In this document: positions 1-4,196 of the stretch, piece by piece
Numbering within the stretch: the stretch's first letter is position 1
Layout: the number at the start of each line of letters is the position of its first letter
Assembly: GCA_946638265.1 (NCBI GenBank)
Contig: CAMPBN010000023.1
Coordinates: 1 to 11,921 of the forward strand
From: an uncultured Bacillota bacterium
Lineage (GTDB): Bacteria > Bacillota > Clostridia > Peptostreptococcales > Anaerovoracaceae
Reading direction: 5' to 3'
Length of the DNA stretch: 11,921 nucleotides
Translations under genes and position numbers: made by a program
Notes under the pieces: model-generated
Told to the model about the DNA's origin: nothing
The model's database searches: none
Seen by the model: the letters and a program-made list of their open reading frames with translations, nothing else

Positions 1-161
1 TTTTTCAATCCCAAAATCGCCTTCAGCAGCGTGCTTTCGCCTGCACCGTTCTCGCCCTCGATGCAGAGGTACTCCCCCGCATCCACGCGAAAATTGAGAC
101 GGTTTATAACCATTCCCGTCTCATATCCCAGGCTTAAATTTTTACATTCCAACTGTGCCAT
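1..161 (-). CDS. znuC: Metal ABC transporter ATP-binding protein, ZnuC-like (partial, 3' end outside window)
   Basis: Only the first 53 residues are visible; the gene runs off the left edge. The N-terminus (MAQLECKNLSLGYE) and the following Walker A region (EGENGAGEST at residues 35-44, then LLKAILGL) are typical of an ABC transporter nucleotide-binding subunit. It lies 82 bp downstream of a zinc-binding-type lipoprotein on the same strand, so it is probably the ATPase energising that importer at the inner face of the membrane. The start is supported by an AAGGA-like ribosome site a few bases upstream. Oddity: the invariant Walker A lysine (GxGKST) is replaced by glutamate (residue 42, codon GAA at 36-38). 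One transition from AAA would explain it. In known ABC ATPases this lysine contacts the ATP phosphates and its loss abolishes hydrolysis. The zinc assignment is inferred from the neighbour. Confidence 0.75.
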   Translation of the reverse strand, partial: MAQLECKNLSLGYETGMVINRLNFRVDAGEYLCIEGENGAGESTLLKAILGLK

Positions 162-243
162 TTTCTGTCCTTATACCAAAATCAAAATTCTGTTTTTCCG
201 GATTCGTTCCGGCCACTCCTTCCTCGATATCCCGTTGCCGCTT

Positions 244-1236
244 CTAGAGTTCCGGCGCCTGATAGTCCAGCGCCTCTTTGACGGTTTCCAGGTTTCCTTC
301 CATGATTGAAAGATAAGTCGCCCCGCCCTCTATATCCGCTTTCTTCACGGACTGCATGGAGTTCATGGTGAGAACCTTTGGGCTTCCCTTTGCATTTTCA
401 GCCACAGCCTTGGCGATAGATCCCGTGGAATTTTCCAGTTCTATCACAGCCGGCAGGTTCAGCTTGTCGCACTTGTCTGCCAGGAACACGATGGTCTCAA
501 AGCTGGCCTCCGAGTCCGCACTGCAGCCCGGAAATGCCGCAAAATACTGCAAGTCGTAGTCTTCCATCATATATCTGAACGGGAAGCGGTCGCCAAACAC
601 CATCGTATGCTTGTTTGCGCCCTCCATTGCATCTACAAATTCCATATCCAGCGCCTGCAGCTCGTCCACATATGCGGCGCAGTTTGCGTCATATTCAGCA
701 GCATGGTCTGCATCCAAAAGATCCAGCGCGCGATTTATCTCTTTGCAGGAAATCACGGCATTGCCCAGCGAAAGCCAGGTATGCTCGTCCGTTTCAAGGC
801 TGCCGGCCTCTTCCTCGTCAGCCTGCATACCTTCCACGATTTCTTCCTCCAGGGCATTTTCCCCTATTACCCATAACAGATTTACCGATATCTTTCCGGA
901 CTCGGCATCCCTCTCCGCTGCGATTTCATCCAGCCATTCCTGAGAAGCGCCGCCGGCATATACTATCAGGTTTGCTGCTTTCAGAGCTGCCACATCTTCG
1001 GCACCCGGCTGGTAGCTGTGCATATCCACACCGTTTTCGCCAAGGTATGTGACTTTCACACCTTCCACATCTTTCGCGATATTTTTCACCCAGTCATATT
1101 CCGCAAAGCCGGCGCAGACTACCGAAATCCGCGCAGCCTCTTCTTTTTCCTTCGTGCAGCCGCTGAATCCGCAAACTGCCAGTATCAAAGCCAGCGTAAG
1201 CGCCAGCGTTTTTGTCCAAATTCTTTTTTCTTTCAT
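244..1236 (-). CDS. znuA: Metal (zinc-type) ABC transporter substrate-binding lipoprotein, ZnuA-like
   Basis: A 330-residue extracytoplasmic binding protein that would deliver a divalent metal, most likely zinc, to an ABC importer. Residues 1-26 form a lipoprotein signal peptide (Lys/Arg n-region, Leu/Ala-rich core) ending in FSGC, with Cys27 as the probable lipidated residue. Cluster A-I/ZnuA-family landmarks follow: GVDMHSYQPGAEDV (candidate ligand His73), DEHTWLSLGNA (His152), GDRFPFRYMMEDYDL (from 215), and AVIELENSTGS before the C-terminus. The segment preceding His152 (about 128-151) is rich in Glu and Asp, where many ZnuA proteins carry a His-rich metal-collecting loop. The third canonical ligand His appears replaced in the GDRFPF segment, as I recall from other Firmicute members. 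A strong AGGGGGA ribosome site supports the start. The ATPase gene follows, and a promoter with a Fur-family-like operator precedes it. The metal specificity is inferred. Confidence 0.87.
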   Translation of the reverse strand: MKEKRIWTKTLALTLALILAVCGFSGCTKEKEEAARISVVCAGFAEYDWVKNIAKDVEGVKVTYLGENGVDMHSYQPGAEDVAALKAANLIVYAGGASQEWLDEIAAERDAESGKISVNLLWVIGENALEEEIVEGMQADEEEAGSLETDEHTWLSLGNAVISCKEINRALDLLDADHAAEYDANCAAYVDELQALDMEFVDAMEGANKHTMVFGDRFPFRYMMEDYDLQYFAAFPGCSADSEASFETIVFLADKCDKLNLPAVIELENSTGSIAKAVAENAKGSPKVLTMNSMQSVKKADIEGGATYLSIMEGNLETVKEALDYQAPEL

Positions 1237-1273
1237 GTCGATTTCCCCCTATGCTAAAAACGAGAACAGTCTC

Positions 1274-1295
1274 AAAATGAAACCGTTCTCATTTT
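1274..1295. promoter_or_regulatory. Fur-family (Zur-like) operator palindrome upstream of znuA
   Basis: A 22-bp imperfect palindrome (AAAATGAAAC / CGTTCTCATTTT) in which 9 of 11 symmetric pairs match. The half-site TGAnAAC resembles boxes bound by Fur-family repressors, including Zur. It overlaps the predicted -10 element of the znuA promoter, as expected for metal-dependent repression. Immediately downstream, at 1262-1273, a second, weaker dyad (GAGA-n4-TCTC) could be an accessory site. The identity of the regulator is inferred; no regulator gene is in the window. Confidence 0.5.
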
Positions 1296-1319
1296 AAATC
1301 AAACCACTGATATTGTCAA
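1291..1319 (-). promoter_or_regulatory. Sigma-A promoter of znuA
   Basis: On the minus strand, TTGACA (1319-1314, perfect -35) is followed by exactly 17 bp and TAAAAT (1296-1291, 5 of 6 to TATAAT). It lies about 55 bp upstream of the znuA start codon. The -35 box falls inside the last codons of the remnant reading frame ending at 1299. Confidence 0.7.
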
Positions 1320-1448
1320 AGTTTCTGCGGTATTTTCCAAGGATTTTGCCTTGCCCGCAGCCATGCCGTCCTCCTCTCTACTTCCTGCGCCCTTGCAATC
1401 AGCCATGCCGTCCTCTTTTCTACTTCCTGCGGCCTTACAATCAGCCAT
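1299..1448 (-). pseudogene. Remnant of a third member of the small tandem gene family
   Basis: A short frame with three in-phase ATG codons (1448, 1406, 1364), each starting MAD or MAA and separated by 14 codons (MADCKAAGSRKEDG, MADCKGAGSREEDG, MAAGKAKS). After the last repeat it runs into unrelated sequence and stops at 1299 inside the znuA promoter. Starting at 1364 gives only 21 residues, although that ATG has an excellent ribosome site (AGAGGAGG). The shared C-terminal tail of the two upstream genes is absent. It reads best as a leftover of gene starts whose body was deleted. A functional micro-peptide cannot be excluded. Confidence 0.4.
1358..1441 (-). repeat. Tandem 42-bp repeat, two adjacent units containing SD and ATG
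   Basis: Units at 1358-1399 and 1400-1441 are nearly identical, and further copies occur at 1695-1736 and, diverged, at 1442-1483 and 1737 onward. Read on the minus strand, each unit carries a purine-rich AGGAGG-type ribosome site, five bases, then ATG-GCT. The unit is exactly 14 codons long and so preserves frame. Its left half also resembles the end of the upstream genes (GCAAGGGC..GCAG.AAGTA), so the unit looks like a copied stop/SD/start junction. Confidence 0.75.
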
Positions 1449-1521
1449 GCCTACTGCATTACTTTCTGCGGCCCTTCGCAAGCTGAATAATAAAATCCGG
1501 CAGGGACTTCCAGGACTTGTC
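1400..1521. repeat. Direct repeat copy A (122 bp; partner 1695-1816)
   Basis: Aligned base by base with 1695-1816 (offset 295), I count 6 substitutions and no gap in 122 bp. It spans the last 21 codons of the gene ending at 1459, the stop, a short spacer and a 42-bp SD/ATG unit. Confidence 0.85.
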
Positions 1522-1701
1522 ACGCCTTGAGAATTTATTAAATCCGCAGGCGCAGCCCAGCCCCATGTCGGGAATATCGCTGCCCTCGGCTCTGAGCTCC
1601 TGCTGCAGAGTCTCGCTGCTTACGATTTTTTCTTCGTATTTTTTTTCGATTTTCCCATTGTTTCTCTCTTTGTTTTTCCCATCACCCTTGCACTCAGCCA
1701 T
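1459..1701 (-). CDS. Small protein of unknown function with shared C-terminal tail (80 aa)
   Basis: An 80-residue hydrophilic protein I do not recognise. The N-terminal 25 residues are very Lys/Glu/Asn-rich. Residues 27-60 contain VSSETLQQELRAEG, then PDMGLGCACGFNKF with Cys50 and Cys52. It ends DKSWKSLPDFIIQLAKGRRK, identical to the tail of the upstream gene. No membrane segment is visible. The start at 1701 is chosen because it has a textbook AAAGGAGG five bases upstream; an in-frame ATG at 1743 would add 14 residues (MADCKVAGSRKEDG) but has only a weak GGTAGG site. Over the last 54 residues it aligns without gaps to the upstream gene product, so the two are paralogues with diverged heads and recently homogenised 3' ends. 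It is probably cotranscribed with that gene. Confidence 0.6.
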   Translation of the reverse strand: MAECKGDGKNKERNNGKIEKKYEEKIVSSETLQQELRAEGSDIPDMGLGCACGFNKFSRRDKSWKSLPDFIIQLAKGRRK

Positions 1702-1816
1702 GCCGTCCTCCTTTCTACTTCCTGCAACCTTGCAATCAGCCATGCCTACCGCATTACTTTCTGCGGCCCTTCGCAAGCTGAATAATAAAATCCGGCAGTG
1801 ACTTCCAGGACTTGTC
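1695..1816. repeat. Direct repeat copy B (122 bp; partner 1400-1521)
   Basis: Second copy of the 122-bp direct repeat. It contains the last codons and stop of the 86-residue gene, the 52-bp intergenic spacer and the SD/ATG that starts the 80-residue gene. The high DNA identity, against divergent upstream coding sequence, indicates recent duplication or gene conversion at the 3' ends. Confidence 0.85.
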
Positions 1817-2014
1817 CATGCGCGCATAATTGTTTGCCGTTCCGTTACCCGGATTGATTCTTGGCAGCTTTCTTCCCTGCTCCCGGTCCACTTCATCGGC
1901 AAGCATGTGGCTGGAAACCACATCGTCTTTGTACTTATAGCCATCTTTGTCTTTGATAAAGCAGCTTGCAATGCACGCTACCCCCACCAAAACCAGTATT
2001 ATTCCTCCAACCAT
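1754..2014 (-). CDS. Small single-pass membrane protein with shared C-terminal tail (86 aa)
   Basis: An 86-residue protein of unknown function. Residues 3-20 (GGIILVLVGVACIASCFI) form one hydrophobic segment with almost no n-region. It is followed by a charged stretch (KDKDGYKYKDD), which suggests a membrane anchor with the rest on one face. Residues 32-66 align gaplessly but weakly with the downstream 80-residue protein (VSSxxLxxE pattern), and residues 67-86 (DKSWKSLPDFIIQLAKGRRK) are identical to it. A GAGGTG ribosome site seven bases upstream supports the start. A promoter candidate at 2087-2115 and a perfect 9-bp leader hairpin lie ahead of it. The gene could be the founder of the tandem family, the copies having lost the anchor. 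Confidence 0.65.
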   Translation of the reverse strand: MVGGIILVLVGVACIASCFIKDKDGYKYKDDVVSSHMLADEVDREQGRKLPRINPGNGTANNYARMDKSWKSLPDFIIQLAKGRRK

Positions 2015-2035
2015 ATTTCACCTCATATTCAACTT

Positions 2036-2060
2036 ATGAATCAGGTATTATCTGATTCAT
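2036..2060 (-). promoter_or_regulatory. Leader hairpin or operator dyad ahead of the 86-aa gene
   Basis: ATGAATCAG (2036-2044) and CTGATTCAT (2052-2060) are perfect 9-bp inverted repeats with a 7-base centre. The dyad lies about 20 bp upstream of the start codon and downstream of the predicted promoter. It could be an mRNA hairpin near the ribosome site or a dimeric repressor site. It lacks a T-run, so it is not a terminator. Confidence 0.5.
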
Positions 2061-2086
2061 TAGATGTTAATTTGGAATCCACCTGT

Positions 2087-2115
2087 ATCATAATAGGATA
2101 ATCAAAATTTTGCAA
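2087..2115 (-). promoter_or_regulatory. Predicted sigma-A promoter for the small-protein family
   Basis: Minus strand: TTGCAA (2115-2110, 4 of 6), 17-bp spacer, TATGAT (2092-2087, 5 of 6). Transcription would begin near 2080 and give a roughly 65-nt leader containing the 2036-2060 hairpin. Confidence 0.45.
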
Positions 2116-2189
2116 CAATTTAATTTTTGTCTTATTATGTCAGATTGTGTAAATCTTTCCCAATTTTTGCGCCACACGCAAAAAATTTT

Positions 2190-2212
2190 AAAAAATTTGC
2201 GTATCACGCAAA
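2190..2212 (-). terminator. Intrinsic terminator, minus strand
   Basis: Read on the minus strand: TTTGCGT (2212-2206), loop GAT, ACGCAAA (2202-2196), then six T. This is a perfect 7-bp stem followed by a U-tract. It is the clearest stop signal for transcription leaving the nuclease-like gene, though about 210 bp past its stop codon. Confidence 0.55.
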
Positions 2213-2261
2213 AAAGCCCTTTTAGACATTATTTTATTGCTGATTGTAAGCATAAATAAAT

Positions 2262-2302
2262 CCTGTTTTAGAAAATAATTTTTTCTCAAAACGGCTTTTT
2301 TT
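2262..2302 (+). terminator. Terminator-like hairpin facing the plus strand
   Basis: CC(t)GTTTTAGAAAA at 2262-2275 pairs with TTTTCT(c)AAAACGG at 2281-2294 around a 5-base loop, with single-base bulges at 2264 and 2287. It is followed by C and seven T (2296-2302). The U-tract is on the plus strand, where I see no gene. On the minus strand the hairpin is followed only by ATTTATTT. The stem is mostly A/U, so it may be weak. Confidence 0.35.
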
Positions 2303-2424
2303 GTCCTTTGTTTCTTACTACCTTGCTCTTGAGTGACCGTTCACTTTGAATTTATCATCTGCCTACCAAAAGCAGGTCCACTTTTCGCTACCCCTTGTAC
2401 ACAAACGTTCAGCACCTTAAAACC

Positions 2425-3219
2425 TCAAAGAAACACCGTCTTCATCATCTGCCTGAGCTGAACAATATCCAGCGGGGTTTCCGCGGTTTCATATGTCATC
2501 AGCAAATTGCTTCCAAGATATATCCCGCTTTCCATATATTCATACAGTTTCTTGAGGCACCCCTCCACGTACTCGGGCCTATCCAATAGTCCGAAATGTT
2601 CCAGATAAAAAACCTTTCGGTCTCGCACACGCAGCGCCGTGAAATCCGGATACCTGACCTTACCGTTCTTCAATATCACTTCCTTTTCGTAGAAGTATGG
2701 TATCCCCAATTCATAAAGCATATCTGCTATAATGGCCTCCGACTTGGAGCGTACCTGCTCGCCCTTCTTGGTCGCATAAACCCTCTCTTCCCACTTGTAA
2801 AAATTCGTCCTGAACTTTTCGCTCTTCCACCGCTCTGCGTACACTTCATCCGTCAGGATATACGGATCAATCAGCTCGCGCCTGACCTGCGTCGCACTTT
2901 CATAGGCCATGTCCGCATTTTTCTTTGAAAGCCGGCGCGCCTGCTTTTCAAGCCCCTGCAGCTCATGATTTGCCAACCTCAAGAACTTCTCGGTATATTC
3001 CTTTTGGGCCAAAATGCGCGCCAGTTCCCCATTCTTCTTAGGAATGAATTTTTCTGAGGGTTCCGGTGACTCACACATATGATAGAACTTAATATTCCCT
3101 TTACCGCCACCGACACGCAACCTCCCTTCCGGGAAAGTGCCCGCCTTCTTCTCTGCGAGCATTATCCCCTTGCGCAAATCTGCAATTCTCTTTTCCATGT
3201 CACTCAACAATCTTTTCAT
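2425..3219 (-). CDS. PD-(D/E)XK nuclease-like protein of unknown role
   Basis: A 264-residue protein. The N-terminal half (about 1-25 and 63-105) is helical and rich in Lys, Glu and Leu, likely coiled coil. Residues 155-250 read as a PD-(D/E)XK-type fold: VRSKSE with Glu161 on a helix, then GIPYFYEKEV, the strand KVRYPDF with Asp192, and VFYLEHFG with Glu207. A C-terminal helical segment (PEYVEGCLKKLYEYMESGI) follows. The E / PD / E-x-H arrangement is what I recall from small VRR- or Holliday-resolvase-like nucleases of Clostridia, but I cannot name the family, and a Lys after Glu207 is not obvious (His-Phe instead). The start has GGAGG seven bases upstream. It nearly touches a small upstream ORF and sits far downstream of a strong promoter and repeat-rich leader. 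No toxin, methylase or cas partner is nearby, so its target is unknown. Confidence 0.75.
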   Translation of the reverse strand: MKRLLSDMEKRIADLRKGIMLAEKKAGTFPEGRLRVGGGKGNIKFYHMCESPEPSEKFIPKKNGELARILAQKEYTEKFLRLANHELQGLEKQARRLSKKNADMAYESATQVRRELIDPYILTDEVYAERWKSEKFRTNFYKWEERVYATKKGEQVRSKSEAIIADMLYELGIPYFYEKEVILKNGKVRYPDFTALRVRDRKVFYLEHFGLLDRPEYVEGCLKKLYEYMESGIYLGSNLLMTYETAETPLDIVQLRQMMKTVFL

Positions 3220-3220
3220 C

Positions 3221-3364
3221 TCAATCCTCCATCCTTTTTATATATTTAAACGCCAGGTCACCTCCTAGTGCCATGCTTCCTGTCGCCTCCGCGCCCGCTG
3301 CCTCCAACCATTCCAAGCCCGTCGTCTGCAATTGCCCTGCCTTCTGCAACGCGCCCGTCACCAT
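3221..3364 (-). CDS. Doubtful small ORF coupled to the nuclease-like gene (47 aa)
   Basis: A 47-residue frame (MVTGALQKAG... ending LAFKYIKRMED) whose stop lies one base before the nuclease start, so its last codons contain the nuclease ribosome site. A GAGG eight bases upstream supports the ATG at 3364. The same frame stays open to a TTG at 3511 (96 residues), but that start has no ribosome site and the added part lies inside the GTCCC/GGGAC repeats. Gly/Ala/Leu-rich composition, no recognised domain. It could be a translated leader peptide, the relic of a longer gene, or chance. Confidence 0.3.
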   Translation of the reverse strand: MVTGALQKAGQLQTTGLEWLEAAGAEATGSMALGGDLAFKYIKRMED

Positions 3365-3403
3365 CTCAACGACCTCGATTCCAACAATAATCCCCCCGCC
3401 AGA

Positions 3404-3709
3404 GTCCCTTAAATCGTCAATTAGGCTATTCGAGGGACAAACGAGTCCCTTTTTCAAGCATTTTCGCAATCCCAGGGAATACCCCACTCCCTCAATTTTA
3501 ATTTTCTGCAATTTAAGGGACTCGTTTTCTCGTCATTCGCTCGCCATTAAGCTATTTCCCGGTCAAATTACTCCTTTTAAGTCCCTTTTTGAATCAAAAT
3601 TGCAATTCCGGGGACTTTCAATCCATCTCAGCTTCCCGAGATAGCCCTTTGAGCTCGCTTTTCTCCGTGAATTTGTCCCTCAAAATCGCTTTTTGTGTCT
3701 CCAAGGGAC
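3404..3709 (-). repeat. Five-copy 35-bp repeat with GTCCC / GGGAC arms
   Basis: On the minus strand five elements have the form GTCCC-N25-GGGAC: 3709-3675, 3615-3581, 3521-3487 (last arm GGGAG), 3479-3445 (first arm TTCCC) and 3438-3404. The inner distance is 25 in every copy. The insides are related: the second and fourth share GG[AG]ATTGC then AAAAAGGGACT, and the third has AAATTGCAGAAAATT. A more diverged copy without intact arms seems to start at 3564. Starts are spaced 94, 94, 42 and 41 bp. The array begins about 17 bp after the predicted transcription start and would be transcribed as a series of hairpins, or of arms pairing between neighbours. I do not recognise it as a known riboswitch, T-box or CRISPR. 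Confidence 0.8.
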
Positions 3710-3732
3710 TCTCTCCGCTTTCTCGCTTCCAA

Positions 3733-3761
3733 ATTGTATCCTAAATTCCAAATATTGTCAA
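3733..3761 (-). promoter_or_regulatory. Strong sigma-A promoter ahead of the repeat array
   Basis: Minus strand: TTGACA (3761-3756, perfect), 17-bp spacer, TACAAT (3738-3733, 5 of 6). Upstream DNA on the minus strand is A-rich, as in UP elements. Start of transcription is predicted near 3726. The RNA would read through the five repeats, the small ORF and the nuclease-like gene, giving a leader of about 360 nt or more. Confidence 0.75.
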
Positions 3762-4049
3762 GAGCGTTTCGCATTTTTCTTCTTTATTTCCATTTCATGC
3801 CCCTGTTTCATATTTTTCGTTCATATTCTTCATTTATATTATTTGCCCTGCTGTATATTTCTTTGCTGGATTTTGCCGATACGACACCAACACGGACAGG
3901 CAAGCGGGGCGGCGGGCAGGTGGACAAAGCAAGCGGATTGGTGGCGGCTGCGGCGGGCCGCTCGCGCCATTACAATAAAAAGCAGAATAGTGATTGAAAC
4001 TATCCCACAGATATTCAAGAGAGCAAAAAGCAGGCCCGCGCCTACAACC
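3762..4049. other. Intergenic region between nuclease promoter and fbp terminator; no gene supported
   Basis: AT-rich at 3762-3880, then an abrupt GC-rich patch (about 3895-3970) with GGGGCGGCGGGCAGGTGG at 3906-3923. A minus-strand frame at 3839-4051 encodes a hydrophobic stretch (GLLFALLNICGIVSITILLFIVMA). It needs a TTG start buried in the terminator stem and has no ribosome site, so I do not call it. A partial direct copy of the terminator arm (AAAAAGCAGGCCCGCG) lies at 4025-4040. Confidence 0.5.
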
Positions 4050-4085
4050 AAAAAGCAGGCTCGCGTGTGCGATCACCTGCTTTTT
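4050..4085 (-). terminator. Strong intrinsic terminator after fbp (bidirectional)
   Basis: AAAAAGCAGG (4050-4059) and CCTGCTTTTT (4076-4085) are perfect 10-bp inverted repeats, and an inner TCGC/GCGA can extend the stem. A T5 run ends the stem on either strand. It lies 110 bp past the fbp stop and would end the murA-fbp transcript. Confidence 0.85.
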
Positions 4086-4196
4086 CATTTAATAATTATA
4101 TTGCGCTGCACCTTCAATAGCTGCATCGCTGTTATGTCTCTGAGATTATGCTGCGGCTGCATCTGCGATAGTCATGTCGCGCCTGCGTTGGTTGCC

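Larger units (their letters stand above)
2116..2424. other. AT-rich intergenic region with several hairpins, no gene seen
   Basis: No credible reading frame with a ribosome site was found on either strand. Besides the two terminator-like hairpins listed separately, it has two direct copies of CACGCAAAAAA (around 2175 and 2206) whose arms allow alternative pairings, and a small dyad AGTGA-CCGT-TCACT at 2332-2345. It separates the nuclease-like gene from the small-protein family. Confidence 0.5.

Noticed and set aside
1358..1521. Insertion sequence or transposon end
   Set aside because: The repeats are direct, not inverted, coincide with gene ends and starts, and no transposase is encoded nearby.
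1459..1971. 170-residue minus-strand ORF
   Set aside because: Its first half lies out of frame over the 86-residue gene; the credible part begins at the ATG with AAAGGAGG at 1701.
3221..3511. 96-residue reading frame from a TTG start
   Set aside because: The TTG has no ribosome site and the first half overlaps the repeat array; only the shorter ATG version at 3364 has some support, and that remains doubtful.
3404..3709. CRISPR array
   Set aside because: The repeats have a fixed size but their interiors differ too much, spacing is 41 to 94 bp and uneven, and no cas gene is present. CRISPR repeats are near-identical with regular spacers.
3404..3726. T-box or amino-acid attenuator leader
   Set aside because: No T-box core (AAGGGTGGNACCGCG-like) or terminator with a U-tract was found on the minus strand within the leader.
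3839..4051. Minus-strand ORF with a hydrophobic helix
   Set aside because: Its only start is a TTG inside the terminator stem without a ribosome site, and the remainder is Arg/Pro/Cys-rich from the GC patch. A chance frame is likelier.
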